From: Erythrocercus mccallii
Taxonomy: Eukaryota > Chordata > Aves > Passeriformes > Dicruridae
Direction: 5' to 3'
Length of the DNA stretch: 64,000 nucleotides
NCBI GenBank assembly: GCA_013397435.1
Contig: VZRG01000182.1
Location: forward strand, 302,701 to 366,700
Positions 1-15,100 of the stretch are shown piece after piece. The translations under genes were made by a program, and so were the position numbers. Under the pieces are notes generated by a model. The model saw only the letters and a program-made list of their open reading frames with translations, had not been told where the DNA came from and ran no database searches. How positions within the stretch are numbered: the first letter of the stretch is position 1; every line of letters starts with the position of its first letter.

Positions 1-31
1 AATTTTTTTTTCTTATTCCTGCTTTTTACAG

Positions 32-163
32 GTAGAAATAACACTTCAGGATATCAATGACAACCCCCCAGTATTCCCCACAGACATGCTCGATCTGACT
101 GTAGAGGAGAACATAGGAGATGGATCTAAAATACTGCAGCTGACAGCCATGGATGCTGATGAG
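32..163 (+). CDS. FAT4: FAT4 window exon 1: end of a cadherin repeat, start of the next
   Basis: This 132-nt exon begins after the acceptor tttttacag and ends before the donor gtagga. It starts and ends in phase 0 (44 codons). It encodes the linker QDINDNPPVF followed by the first strand of the next repeat, VEENIGDGSK, and the calcium motif AMDADE. Only 31 bases of the preceding intron are in the window. Confidence 0.95.
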
Positions 164-3100
164 GTAGGAGCATGATTTCAGTGTTGAATGTTGGTACTAA
201 AAGTGTCATTCTGGACATGTTTTTACCTGTTTTCTTCATCCCTTTGTGTGAGCTTAGCCTTAGGAATCCTGGCAGTCATTCACAAAGTTCTGTTCAGTAT
301 TGTGGAGGTCTAAACTGACTTTGAAGCCAAGATGTTGTAGTTGAGCCCAGTTCCAAGGGGTGCAATAAAATTAATCCGCAACAAGCCTTGGAGAACAAGA
401 AAAATTCTAATAATGCCTGCTTTCTCTTTGACTAGACCTAACAAAGACCAATATTATCCCTTCCAAAAAAAAGGATCCATTTTACCAAAAAGAGGGGAAA
501 AGAGCTAATGATAAAATGTGTGCCCTGTACAGGAATCTGTTTGCAAAATAATTTTGCCCTCTTAGATGCACTACTTATGAGAATGCTGCAACTAAGGTGC
601 TATGAAGAAACTATACTATGCTATTGATGGATTCATTTATTTTAGAAATTCAAGTTTCAAAAATGTTAATCATGTTATTTTTGTTTATTTGAACTGTTGC
701 TTTCCATGAGGAAAATGACTAAAAAGTCAATCATACAAAAAGTTTGTGTTGTCATTAAAATACAAAGTTACACTTGACAACAAAAAGCAGTTCTTGCCTT
801 CAAATAATAGGGCAATTCAACCTCCTCAAGAGAATTTTATTCCTGGCCTTTTTTGTGTTTGCTTGGTTAGTCTTCCTGTGATTGTTCATTAGTGTACTTA
901 ATCTTACTGCTACAGAAGGAATGGGAACCCCCTCAGAACGGTGCAAATGTGATTGTAAATATTTTGGTTTCCCTTTATTTTCCAGTAGTAACCTGATACA
1001 CAGACAAACCCCAGGATTTTGGAAAGGTGCACTCCTGTAACAAAAATTCTAGCTGCTTGTCTTTCTTTTAGGAAGCAGTAAATACTGAACAACCACTCTG
1101 TGGTGTAGTATGGCAAGTATATCTAAGATTACAGCAATATCTTATGTTCCAGCCTCTTTTTAACCATTCCTGAACTGCACTTAATCTATCACCCATTCTG
1201 AAGCACTCCATCCAGTGGGAAGTGATTTATTCCCTCAGAGAGAAATCAGCCAGTGTTTTTATCAAAAGGAATGATTTCAATTTCCCCAGCAGAACATTTG
1301 TAACTCAAACTCTTTGTAAAGAGCCCAAGTTTGGGGCCGAGATACCTTTTTATTCTCCCCCTTTTTGAAGCTGAGGGCACAGTATAAACCAATATCAAAC
1401 AAGGCTGTGGTTTTAGCCGCACTCTGTTAGAAGGACTCTGGCTGGTCAAACACAGGGTGAAGAGCGTGGTCACCTCTGAGATTCTCCTGAGATGTGATGT
1501 CTGAGCCACACCATTGGAGGAAAGCGTGTGACATCCCCTGGGCACACCTGAGCACACAGATGGAGCACTGCACGCAGCTCTGCAGGGCTGGGCACCTGCT
1601 GAAGCCTGTTTTCTTTCTAGATACCCTTTTATCAGTTAGCTCAGTCTGACTCTTTGAAACAACACCCCAGAGAGAAAGTTTGGCATGGGGTGCTCTGGTA
1701 AGGTCAGGTAACTAATGCTTGTCTCTCCTCTCACAAATACGGGCAGGTGTTTATCTCTATTAATTTGCTTTTTTAGGCAAAAGTGTTTGAAACAGCCATA
1801 GAGTTTCTTCCTGCCAGATCTCTTTGATCTGCTGTTCTTTGCAGAAGTGCAGCTGGCATGTCAGCAACAGGTTTCAGCTGTGAAACCCAAGCTCTGGCCT
1901 GGCACCAGAGGAGAGCACAGTAAATATCTGCTTGCATTTCCAGGCACCATCAGTATGCAGGGTTTAGGCACTGTATCTGATGGTAGAGGCTACCAAACCT
2001 TCAATATTCTCAAACCAGTCTTGGAAAAAGAAGTACATGACATTTTTTTCTATGTAACATTACTTTTCCTTAATTTTTCCTTTCAACCAAAATGCTCAAA
2101 GTCCACATGAATGCTTTTTTCCCCCCCGCAAGAATAAATGAATTTTTTGACCCAAAACCAAATGCTTTTGACTTGCAGCACACCCCAGGAGATCAGAGCT
2201 GTGATTTTAATGATGTGCGATTTGTCACTTTGGGGTTTTTTATTTACATGGGTAAATCCATTTCCATGCAGAAACTGACCTTTGAGGGGCTGCTGCAAGC
2301 ACAGCCTCTGAGAGTTTCTCCTGACCACGAGCTGAGGCCCTTGCCAAGCATGGTGGCTGCAAGCACTGCCACATGGCTGCCCCAGGTCCCCCTGCTTCCA
2401 TGCCTCCCTCCCTTGCTCCCTCCATCCCATCTCCAGAGAGCAAGAAAGGCAGAGCTGATCGCACTGGCAGGGATTTAATTTAACCTTGAAAGATGAAACA
2501 AGAGTAAACATTGATCCTTATTAAGGTGTCACACTGCTCGGTGGTGCTGGTTTGAAGCTAAAACGGGTAGCAGAGTTTTTTGGTATTGATCGGATGAAAT
2601 CATGTGAGTATGAAGAGTGGAGCACAAAGTATCGGGTAACCTCGTGATTTCACATCTCATAAATACAAACTGTGTGTGTATGTGTCTTTATTGTGGGACC
2701 GAAGCAGGGACTGGGCAGGAAGGCTGTTTATTAAAGGAAACTGCTCTGAAAAATCATCTCCAACCTCAGTTACTGGAACGATCCTTGTCTTACCGCAAGT
2801 TATGATGTGGTTTTCCTGGCAAATAACGTGATTTGACCGCTTGTGTTTTGACGCAGGGAGCCAATGCCCTGGTGACATACACCATTATCAGCGGTGCAGA
2901 TGACAGCTTCCACGTTGACCCCGAGTCGGGGGAGCTGATAGCCACCAAGCGCCTGGACCGGGAGCGCCGCTCCAAGTACTCCCTGCTGGTCCGGGCTGAC
3001 GATGGCCTGCAGTCCTCGGACATGAGGATAAACATCACTGTCAGCGACGTTAATGACCACATCCCCAAGTTCTCCAAGCCAGTGTACTCCTTTGACATCC

Positions 3101-6100
3101 CGGAGGATGCCACTCCAGGTAAGCAGGACGTAGAAATGCAGCCCCTGGCCTCTCAAGTGGTTGTTCTCTTCGTTTAAAGCTGGTTTCATATGCAAAAGTG
3201 TGTCAATGCTTAAAAGAGGGGTCGTAAACTAAAAAGTATTTAGATCAAAAGAAGTTTTCAAATACTGTGCTCTAGTACATGTCTGCAGGTGAGGAATTAA
3301 TATTACTTCCAAGATTTTATACGGATTGCTACAAAAGCAGTATCTGCCAGTAGCATCTTAAAAGCTTATTCTAAGCTAATAAACCAAGGAGATGTAAATG
3401 ATGTGGTGATAACTTTCAGCCTTTTATTAGGGTTTTCATAAGCATAGGAGTCTCAGTTTGGGAGAAGAACTAAGGTTACAATCCTCATGCCTCCAACTTT
3501 TGCACTCTGCCCCACAGTCCCTGTCGCAAAATTTGGTGGTGTTTTGCATTAAAGTGCATCACAGTGCAATCAGCTGTGCCTCAGGAATCAGATCTGGAAG
3601 TATTTGAGATGTCTGTATAGCACAGAATGCTTTGGTTGCTGATCCCCAGCCATGCCCTTTTTTCTCAGAGCCTTGAGATTCAGTCTGTTTCAGCAGGAAT
3701 AACCCTGGAAAAGGCAAGCCTGATTCCCTCCACATTAAAATGAGACTTCTCTCGTTAATCATTTATAGGGTGTACATTAGTGCTTTATACCCAGCTCAGC
3801 AGTGATGGATGCTGAAGGAACAAATAGGCTGATTTTGTATTAAACTACTGCATCTTCTCCTGCTCTGCTCTCCAGCAGTCTGGGCAGGCTCACCCAGAGG
3901 GGAAGGACCATGAGGTTTCCCCTTCAAGGTTCCACTTTCTATCCCAGAGAATAATCCCCATTCCCCTTGTTAAAGCTTGAGATAATCAAATGGGTGTGAA
4001 AGATAACCAGCATATCCAGCTGAATAAAGGGGGTTGCAGCACTCTTACTTGTTCTGATGATATAAGCAGTTTTCATTATCACATTGCTTGAAAGTAGTTA
4101 ACTGTGCTGCACGTAGTTCAACTGGTTCCAAGGAAAGGAAACTTAATGACTTATTTTCTTGGAAATGGGCTGATCCTAATTATAATTAATGTTCAAAATG
4201 CTAAAAAATGACACCTGATTTCCAAACTCCAGTCAGATAGGTCAGTCATGAGAGGGCAGCTATGCAGAAATGAAAACACTGGCACAAATTCACAGGGCGT
4301 TGAATTTCAGAAAACAGCAGAGAACAGACCCCTATAAGGTTTCTAGTTTTCTAACCACAGTAACCCTGCAAAGGCGCTGCTTCAAAAAGTAGAGCTGGGT
4401 TATGCGGTTTGTACTCACATATTGGTTTCTGTATTTGGAAAGAAATATCTGGAAGGTTTCAGAACTTGTGATTGTCTGCAGCAAAGGGAGGGTCCTTTGA
4501 ATCATAGGAAGACAATACCTACCAGGAGAAAAGGTATTATTGCCCTTGTTGAGATCTAATCTGCATAAAGATAAAAAACATTCCTGGCCGTTTCTTAATG
4601 GTGTTTGAGTAAAAACAAGAATATGATATCCCTTTAAGCTTTGAAAAACCTTTTGCAATAGTTATTTAGACAGCGTTGAGGCTTGAGTTTCTCTTGGAGG
4701 GCACTTCTCATCTGTGGATCTGTTAACTGTGCTGCACACAGTTCATCTGGTTACAGGGAAAGGAAACTTAACGACTTATTTTCTGGGAAATGAGCTGATC
4801 CTAATTAAAATTAATGTTCAAAATACTAAAAATTTAGCTCAGCCTGATGCTGAGCTGGCTGTGGGCAGCCCAGGGAGCTTCCTGTTGCCAGCGCCTGACG
4901 GTGCTGTGCTGTGTGCCACGCAGGTTCCTTGGTGGCAGCCATCCTTGCCACCGACGACGACTCGGGCGTCAATGGGGAGATCACCTACACCATAAGCGAG
5001 GATGATGAAGAGGGAATCTTCTTCCTGAATCCCGTCACCGGCGTCTTCAACCTGACCCGGGCCCTGGACTATGAAGCACAGCAGTATTACATCCTCACCG
5101 TCCGTGCTGAGGATGGGGGAGGCCAGTCCACGGCCATCAGGGTGTACTTCAACATCCTGGACGTCAACGACAACCCGCCCGTGTTTGGCATGGCCTCCTA
5201 CAGCGCTTCCCTGATGGAGAACCTGCCCCCGGGATCCGCCATCCTCAACTTCAGCGTCACCGATGCCGATGATGGTAGGGGTTCCCTCACGTTCTGTGGC
5301 TGTCATCCCAAATCTGTCTTTCACCTTAGCAACGTTTCAGAAGAATTGCTAAAAAAAAGGGAAAATTAGGGCTACCCGTAAGCTGCTGCTCTCATACGGT
5401 CAAATTCGCATTTAAATTAGACCTAGGTCTGCCAAGTTTTTTTCTGAAGGTTTATTATAAATTCTAAAGAGGGTTGTGACAATATCAGCTGTTATCTGCA
5501 GTCATCTTTAATGTACTATAACTTTTCAGTCTATCATGAAGACAGTTGTCATGTACGAGGTGTTGATAGTGGAGGTTAAAAAACAAATTGAAAGAAATCT
5601 TGGGAAAATTTCCCATTGAAATAAGCTTTAATATTGGGATTTATTTATGGCATCTAGAGGGTGTTAATGCATTGAGTGTAAGAGGTACAATTTTTATAGC
5701 TTGCTCAACCTTTTTGCCATACAGTTCATGCCCAAGCAAGAATAATTATAGAATATGACCATAAAACACATAAACAACATTCCATCGTGTACCACATTTT
5801 CTGAAGTGTCCACAGACGTTACCTGGTGTGACTCAATGCAAAACCCTTCATAACACTCACAGTGACTTTACAGGTGAAGGTTATTTTTGTGACATGTCAA
5901 GCAACCTTGACAGGGGCTCATTGGAGCCCGTGAGAGTGTCTCACACTGGAATGTGCTTCAAGGACAAAGCACCTACATGCTTCGAGGAATCCCTGTCTGT
6001 GCACCTAAATTGACTGAACCTATCGAGATTGCTCAGTAAAGCAGATTTTCCTCAGGAAATGCTGAGTTGTCGGACTCCAGCGTTTTTGTGGGGAGATAAA

Positions 6101-9100
6101 TTTTGCACTGATGGATGGAATTTGAAATTGTGTAACTGGTTTTGAGATCAAACTGAGGAAGGGAGAAGAGATTCCGTAAGATAAGCCAACAAATCAGAAG
6201 TCATAATTTTGCAATACTGGCTGTTCTTGCGGGAATCTCTCTTTCACCACACTAGTTAAGGCTTATATTTTATGTAAACTTAACATAAATTGGAGGAGGA
6301 ACTTGTGCTTGTATCATGCACACCCAGGGAAGGGATTCGTCCTCCAGACTTGTAGATAAATGGGTTTGTGTCTATCTCCTCTTTTATTTCTTATTTTCTG
6401 TCAGGGCTACAGCACTTGGTTTCAAACCTTTTTGGAAGTTAATTTCACTTTGCCATTATGAGTCTGTGCTCCTTTTCTCTTGCACCTCATACATTAATTT
6501 CCATCTGTGCACAGTGGATGGGAACTATATCATAGCACTGACATATCAATTCCCATTCATCACACACTCAGTTATCAAGGAGGCAAATGAGTATTTGAGG
6601 AGCAATGCAATGAGAAGTCAGATATCTTGCCTTTTATATTTTCTGGCACGCTTGCTTTTCTAGCAGGCTGGATTTAAAATTAATACGGCAGAAATATCAT
6701 TATTCCAAGAGCATGCCAGGTTGAGGTCTCCCATAGGAATGTGACTTTAGTAAATGTTATGATCTATTGTTGTTTCTGTTTCAAGCCCAAACTTGTTATC
6801 TTGTGTTGTCTTATATTTATCTAGAGCACAGAAATAGCTAGTGCTGGTATTATACTCTTCTCCATGTGCTCACAGATAATGCACTCAATACAAATATAAT
6901 TCTGTTGATTATTTATGTTACATGATCCTATAGTTTAAAAGAGCTCTGAAAAGACATTGTTTTATAATGAGGCATGGCTGTTGTTTTAGGATAAACACTG
7001 ATAAAAGACAGAAACATAGTGATAGTAAAACTGCTCCAATTTTCATTTTCTTGTTCAGCACACCCCTTGGGAAACAGCAGCTGTTTATCTCAGCTTGGAC
7101 TGTTTCATATGCAGGTCCATAGCAAATATCAGCTACAGCTCTTGCATATTTAACAATATAGTAATATAATAATATATACTAAAGAACTCTGTTACCTTAA
7201 ACACATTCATTTTGAAACTCAGATTTTATTTTTTCAATAAAGAATTAACAGGAGAAATCTCAGAGGAAAGCGCACGCATGTTTGTCAGTTTGTTAAAATT
7301 GTGGTTAGGTATTCCTCCAGGCAAAGCTGGTGTAATTTCCCAGCTAAACTCTACAGGTATTTATAGAATGGCAGGGGGGGAAGTAGTTTTGTTGGGTTTT
7401 TTTTTAGTCTTACTAGTAAATAAATAAAAACAGAAACAAAACCCTTTAGAAGAGTCTTATCATGAAGTTGGTGACTCCATGTCTGTCCTTTCAGTGTTTT
7501 ATCAGATGAACCCTCAGATCAAATAAACCTAAGGTTCAGCAAAGAGGCTGTCCCTACATTCTCCCTGAGAAAAGCCCAGCTCCAAACCTTGGAAGGGGGA
7601 ATGGAGGGGGTGGACAATGCCAGCTTGGCATGCTGTGTTTAAAAGAGAGAATAGTTCATTAAGTGCCCTTCCTGGCTCCACTGATATTTAGGCAATTCTT
7701 CTGTTTCATAGTTAATTTATATAAGCATTAGCAGCATGGAAACGTATGAGAATACAGGACAAAGAATGAAAGGTTCATGGAGATGAGATAAGGAATAGCA
7801 AAGTAATTTTTTCTTAGGAATAAACACCATAGAAAACACTGGGGCGAGGGGCATGGGGGAAGTAGAGTATCTTTTTAAGTAATTTTTTTTTGCAGGACCC
7901 AAATCCTACCCATTTCAAAAAATCTTCAATTGCCAGAAAGTACTTTACTGAAATCAAGACTTTCATCCATATAATTAATTAGTCATTTGAAAATCCAACT
8001 GAACAAAAAGCAGAATAGCATTAAATTTTCACCGTCCTTCACTTGATCAAAGTAATGGAGGAACACTAACATCTGGCAGATAAATGTATTAATTTCTTTA
8101 ATTGCATTCAAATATTTTGTCTTTCATGTTTGGTTCTATTCATTTTATAATTTAACTCCTACAGGAGGAAAAAGAGAAGAGGGAAAGATGCCAATTACAG
8201 TAGCCATTGGGGGAAAGACACATAAGACTATATTTCTCATGTCTGAGCATAATAAACAGCAGAGATTAATAAATCTAATGCAGGGATAATCAAAGCAATT
8301 CACTTGGAGAGAAAAGAGGTTCTGAGCAAAAATGACAAAATGCACAGCAATGAGTGAAGTGGGCAGCTTTCTTTGCATAAACAAGCTATTTGAGGGGCAA
8401 ATTAGTAGCTAATGGTTGGTTAATTTACTAATCCTAAACACAGTCTTGAATATGCAAAACAAGAACAATTTTTGAAATTAATTAAAATAGGAGTAAGATA
8501 GATGCAGGATAGAAAACCTTATTCACATTTGGATGTTCCCAATAATTAGTTGTTTGGAGTGAACTGTGGAATCGAAGCAGTTTCCTACAGGGAATATTCA
8601 AGGATATTTCACAGCCCTGTCCAGGCTCAGGATGCATTTCCCTTACCGGAATGATAAATCTCTCCCCTGACCATAATTGCTAGTTATGTTTTGATCATGA
8701 GATGAGTGAGGGCTGTTCATCTGATATTTTGGAATACCATGCCATATATGGGAAGCATACCTTTCCCCAGTATTCACTCTTGGCTTACTCCAGCTAGGCT
8801 TGGGAGTTTCTGCTTGTGGCTTTTTTTAATTGAGTGGAAAAATTCATGAAATAATTACATTAATAATAATGTTGCTTAGTTGAACTGGGAAGGAGAGAGG
8901 AAACCAAATGTTCAGCGAGTAGCAGAACTACTGAGTCTTGGTTTCTGAAGGAAAGTCCTTCAAACCCTTTATCCCTAACCCTTGTAGATGGGGAAAAATT
9001 ACTTTTGGTGTCACTGTGCAGCTTCTGCTGAATGAAATACAGAGATGAACCCTGGCAGTCGTTCCCTCTGTGGCTTCTCCAATTAACATCCTCCCTCTCT

Positions 9101-12100
9101 CTTTCATGAGTATTATCTTGTCAGAAAATAATAATTTCAAAGGCTTCTGCTCCAGTGTGAAACTTGGCTGAAATTAGCAGATGGATTCAAAATTGGTGGT
9201 GAGGAGGATGAATACTCAGCGTGGTTGTTCAGTCCTCATTTCTGTAGGAAAATGAAGGAAAATTTCCTGTGGAAACGAGGCCAGAAATATTGATCCCTAT
9301 GTCAGTGGGATGAAGTCACGTTACCTACCTTTGTTCTCCCTCCCCACCCAGGCGCCAACTCTCAGCTGTCCTTCAGCATCGCCTCTGGGGACAGCGCGGG
9401 ACAGTTTGGCATCGACAGCAGAGGGGCGCTGAGCATCCGGCAGCCCCTGGATCGGGAGAGCCAGTCCTTCTACAGCCTGGTGGTGCAAGTGCACGACATG
9501 GCCCCGCCGCCAGCCTCCAGGTACACCAGCACAGCCCAAGTTTCCATCATCCTGCTGGACGTCAACGACAGCCCCCCCAGCTTTATCTCCCCTAAGCTGA
9601 CCTACGTCCCAGAGAACACGCCCATAGACACGGTTGTGTTCAAGGCACAGGCAACTGATCCCGACAGTGGTCCCAACAGCTACATCGAGTACAGCCTGCT
9701 CCGGCCTCCGGGAAACAAGTTCAGCATTGGCACCATTGATGGGGAAGTGAGGCTCACCGGGGAGCTCGACAGAGAAGCCGTGGCCAACTACACCTTGACC
9801 GTGGTGGCCACAGACAAGGGCCAGCCCTCCCTTTCTTCGTCTACGGATGTGGTGGTCATAGTCCTGGACATCAATGACAACAACCCACTCTTTGCCCAAC
9901 GGCTTTACAAGGTGGAGGTGGCGGAAAACACTTTGACGGGGACGGATTTAATCCAGGTGTTGGCTACTGATGGAGATGAGGGGACAAATGGGCAGGTCCG
10001 CTACGCCATCGTGAGCGGGGATGCCAGCAATGAGTTTCGGATCGATTCTGTGACGGGGGTGATAACCGTGGCCAAGCCTTTGGATAGAGAGAAGAAGCCC
10101 TCCTACACACTGACTGTTCAGTCATCTGACCGTGGGAGCAGCCCCAGGACCGATACCACGACAGTCAGCATTGTGCTGAAGGATGTCAATGATTTCATTC
10201 CCACATTTGAGCTTTCCCCCTACTCTGTGAACGTCCCTGAGAATTTGGAGACGCTCCCAAAAGTTATTCTTCAGGTGGGTACATTCAGCAATAAATATGT
10301 CTCTGACAATTGGTAGCATACCTACGTGGTATGAATGTCCAAAATTAAAAAGAGGCAAAAAAAAATTAAAAAAAAATAATTTAAAAGTGGCCTTTGTCCA
10401 CAATTAAAAAGGGGCAAAGCAGTGGAAAAGTTGCCTCTTGGCTTTAGTTGAATTTGAAGTATTTGTTGGCTTGTTTTCCTTTTTGTTTGTATGGGTGGGG
10501 TTTTTTTTACCAAAAGTTTATATTATACTTTGGAGCTCTGTTTGTGTTTTCCCTACCTATCCTCATGCCTCCACTGGGACTTTAGGAGTCTGCTCTATCC
10601 TCTCATCTCATTCTCAAGTTCCATGCAACAAATCTCTCGATCTGGTCGTTGCCTAAATGGGAGAGGCTGTGTGCCAAATATTGAGAGGGAACTAAATGGA
10701 TTCTGAAAGCAGGACGTGCAGTGCTTGCTCTCATACAGAGCTTAGTCTGTACCAGGTCATTTGTGGTTTTCATGAGCCCCAACACAGTCTTGCTGTATTT
10801 ACAATTGAGAAAAAATAAATAATCAACTATTTAGTATTTTCAAACTACGCTTTTTAAATCCAGCACCATCTTATTTTTTTTTCAATTACAGCTAATTTAT
10901 ACTTGTAGCATTTGCATTAATACAACCCATTAACTTGGACTACTATCACAGAGAATGCTTCCTCTATCCCGATATAATCTTACAGCCTTTGATATCTGTT
11001 CTGTTTGCATTGCTCTGTGTAGGTTGTAGCGAGGGATGATGACCAAGGGCTGAACAGCAGGCTGACCTACGTGCTGGTGGCTGGCAATGAGGAGGGAGCC
11101 TTCACCTTGTCAGGCAGCGGGGAGCTGAGCCTGGTGCAGAGCCTGGACCGCGAGGCCAAGGAGCAGTACCTGCTGCTGGTCACAGCTGCTGATGCAGGTG
11201 AGGCAACCAGAACACCTCTTCTGCGGAGATAGTGCGGAAAACATGGCATTCTGGACAGAAAATAAATGTTTTTGTGGTGGTCTGAAACTTTAGTGGATGG
11301 AGATTGGGTAGTCATGTTGGACAGAGATCTCTACAGGGAGGGCTGGGCTTACCTGATATCAAAGGTTTCTGGAAATCAGGATTTTATTCCTGTCTGCTGT
11401 TATGTAGGAGGATTTTTGCCTTAATAAGTGGTCCTACCTAAGTCATAAGAACTTCATGCATGACTACAAAAAAACAATTTAAACAGCAATAAAACTGTGT
11501 GTAATATTGACATCACAAATGTGCAGGGGTCGCATCAGTGGCCAGAAAACAGCTATGGACTACCCAGTTAATCTTATTGAAATCTTAGCCCTGAAAAGAA
11601 ATAAGAATTTGCATTTCAATATTTTAATAATCTGCTTTGCTCAGCATCTCCAGTCATATGTTTGCTCCACAATACCAAATGTATTCCAAGTTCTTTCATT
11701 TAAAACAGGACGTGAAGTCTTGTTATGAACATTAATTACACTTTCACTTGAGGTGTCCAAACCCAAAATTTTGGTTTCAGATTTTGGTGTGAGTATTATT
11801 AACAAAGACATCCTGCATCATACTTTGGACTGATGTCCGGTCTCCCATGGTTTGATGGATTTAATTTACTGCAGAACTTGTTTCTACTTTCTATCAGTAA
11901 AAATAGAACCAAAGCCGACTTGCTGACAAGTGAATACAGTTTAGTTTTCTACCACGCTGTGTGCAGTATCTTGTGCCAGTGACAGCAGCCATGGCTTATG
12001 TTTGCCTATTGCAGCAGGGCTCAGGTATTCCACAGTCTGAGCACAGCTCAAGCTGGAAAACACAATTCTAAGGCTTGAGGTATCATTTGTCTTGCACTTT

Positions 12101-15100
12101 GGCTAGAGATAACTGTGTGCTTTATGGTTTTTACACTGGATTTCTATTACTCTGTAGCCTCACACTGCTCACTTGTGACTTGGGCTTGCTTGGGCTTGAA
12201 CATCCTTACGTCCTTGAACGTCCTTCAGAAGCCCAGGCTGGATTTGTCTTGATGTCTCTCTGGTCTCTCAGTCCAAGCTGGCAGAAGTCAGTGAGGGCTG
12301 TACAGAACAAAACACCTGAAGACTGAATTGATCAAAGTGGTGTCATGCAGCCAACAATTATTGTCCTTTTTGGAAGAGGGAGAGGAGCACAACTCAGCTG
12401 TTGTTCCGCACGCCTAGCACTGTGTGTAAGCCAAGAGTTTGACCAGAACACAGGCTTTATCTGGACTCTGGTTTCTAAAAACCCCACAAAATCTAGGTGA
12501 TTTAACCAACAGTTAAATCCAGCAGTCCCAAATGAAAATATTTACTTGTACTGGGAGATCTCTGAGTTTCAGGTAATACAGGGAGACGTTAATACATGAA
12601 GTGTGCATGGGACCTTTGCCATAAGTGGCTGACAAGAACAGCAGCATGTTTTATGAGTTCCTGTGTTTAAACATGTAGATATCGCACTGATTAAACACTG
12701 TTTGAAACTTCCTTTTTAAATTTGCTGTGTTCTTGTAAAGCTAACTCACAAGCTCCCATGCCCTCCTGCCAGTGTTAAAATACACTAGCAAGTGTGTTCA
12801 GAAGCAGCTGTTCAGCAGTAACTTTAAGGTAAATGTAACTCCTCTACTGTGCTTCAGTTTACAACCTGATTAATCCACAGCTGGTGTGATTTGGGATAGT
12901 TTTCAACCAGGCTGGTGAATAACATTAGCTATTGTCTTCTGGTTGCACTGAAGACTTGTTCTGAACTCATACTAGCAAAGAATACATTGAAAACTATGCC
13001 AGTCATGATTTATCTAAAACATCAAAGGAAAGTAGAAGTCTTCAGTAGAAGTCAGTGGCAAAACTTAACTTGATTTCGTGCAAGTGGGATGGAAACCATA
13101 GACATAGTAGATATCCAGGTGGTACCACATTGGCTGCTGCTAGTCAGTGCTTGCTTCATTAAATGATGGATTTCCTGCCATACTAGCAAAAAAGAGGGGA
13201 ATGACACAATCTTGAAATGGATAATAAAAAAGCGTTTGGCGTATTTATGTTTTTGAGCAGCGCCTAAATGTTTATAAAGGAAACTCTCACAAGCATGTCC
13301 AGCTCTTTGCCTAACGTAACTATTTCTTTTGAGTCTCTTAGTTTGTGTTTGTTTGATAATTCAAAGTAAAAAGGATTTTGCATACAGACCATTCATCCAG
13401 AAATACACATGCAAAACAGGTAGGGAAGCTGTGCCTGACAAAGTGTTGAGAAAGGCAGACTTGTCTGAAATTGTCCACATCCATGTTATTTTTGAAAATG
13501 AATCAAGGAAAAGGTATTTTCCTTTGCACTTTGAGATTGGCTTTTATTAACTGTAATAAACAGTCTTCTGAGTAGTCTTTAGCATCCCAAAGAACAGTCT
13601 TGCCATATATGGTGCATCTGATTTCAGGTTTGGGGTTTTTTTACAGATAAAAATCATGGTACACATCCAGATGCAGTTAACTCTGGAAAAGTCCATCAAG
13701 AGCAAATTTCTGTCTGTCCAGCCCTCTTCCCATTTTTCTTAGGGTCTGCATCTCAATTTTTATAGGCTGAACTGACTGGTTTAAAAGATTCAGAGATGAT
13801 ATCCTGCTCCTACAGAAGTCTATGCCAAATCTTCCTGTTCTTTCCAGGAAGCAGACACAATACATACTTAAAAGCACCGTTAGGCATAAGAACTAATGGA
13901 TTCCCAACTTAGTTTTGGCTGTCTTCCTGGTCTCCTTTTCCATAATCAAGGATTTCTTGCTTTGCTTATGTTTATTTTCACTTCATCAAGTTGTGACTCT
14001 GGATTCTTGCTGGGTTACCTTAGCCTGTGTAAGGGAAGTTGCTGGAAGAAGGATGACTTGTAATTTTTCATTATTTTTATCTCAAGGTGTCCATCCAATG
14101 CACCTTTATAGATTCACAGCATGTTTTGGCAGCAGGTACGCCGAGTGTAACAGCAAGGGAAGGATTAGGACGTGATCAAGTGTGGAGCCAGCGGGGCTGC
14201 ACAGGATAGGGTGCCTGTGCCCTCAGGGATCTCTGTGCTCTTCCACTGCACATGGGCGTGCTCTCCCAGAGCCCAGGTCCCAGTCCTGGGCACCTGAGAA
14301 GCCTTGTGAGTTATGAAGAGCTGAGCTGCTCCTAAGGGACGGGTCAGGTGGGGGACCTGTGGTGGGGCCGCGTGCGCCAGCGATGGAAATCCGGGCGCTT
14401 GTTGAAGAAATGCTTTCCCAAGCAAGAGCAGCCCTCAATCCCAGAGAAGTCAGTCATGATATATGCATTGTCCTGGCTCTGGCCCAACTATTCCTTGGCC
14501 TTGGCTGCTAATCCTCTGCGTGGTCCTCAGGGTGGATCGCGGGTCGGAGGAGAGTCTTCTCTCTGCGCTGGGGGAGGGAAAAATGGAAAAATGGACAAAA
14601 TGACTTCTGGTGCTCGGCTCAGTGATTTGTGTCCGTGCAGCCTGCCTCATGCCCAGTTTCCACAAGGCAGCCTGCACAAAGGGTCTTGATTCCTACCTTG
14701 GTTTATCATCGCTCTTCGCTCACTTCTGCACTTCCACCGTGCTCTCACTGCGGCTGGGTCTTGGATACGAGGCTGCCACTCTAGGCAGGGGGGATTTATG
14801 AGGACACACAAAACATCCATCACTGGGAACATTCAGCATCTTCCAGAGCTGTACACCTGTGGCTTTGGTCGAGAAATAAAACATATTTCAACCCCAAAGC
14901 TTAGCCATCCCAATTTAGAGACCCTCTTGCAGCACAAGCTGTAAGGCCAGAGTGCATGAATTATAAATACAGTGACAGGCAAAGTGATGGACTGTGGAAT
15001 AACAGGATAATGTTTAGATTGCAGATGCTGCCCCAGAATATCTGCTAACATAAACGCCAAGAAACTTACACACAACTATTTAAATGTGTCTTCACGGGTC

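Larger units (their letters stand above)
3119..4923 (+). other. Intron (1.8 kb, phase 1) with an internal duplicated block
   Basis: GT-AG intron between window exons 2 and 3. Its second half contains two copies of a block of about 113 bp in direct orientation (listed separately). No coding sequence is recognisable. Confidence 0.9.

Noticed and set aside
2083..2511. Overlapping open frames of 128 and 142 codons on both strands in intron 1
   Set aside because: Unrelated translations, no family resemblance and no splice context. They are probably chance open frames in a locally GC-rich patch.
14160..14830. GC-richer block with overlapping short open frames in the largest intron, considered as a hidden exon or gene
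   Set aside because: No domain, no consistent frame and no convincing splice pair. FAT4 frame and length are already complete without it.
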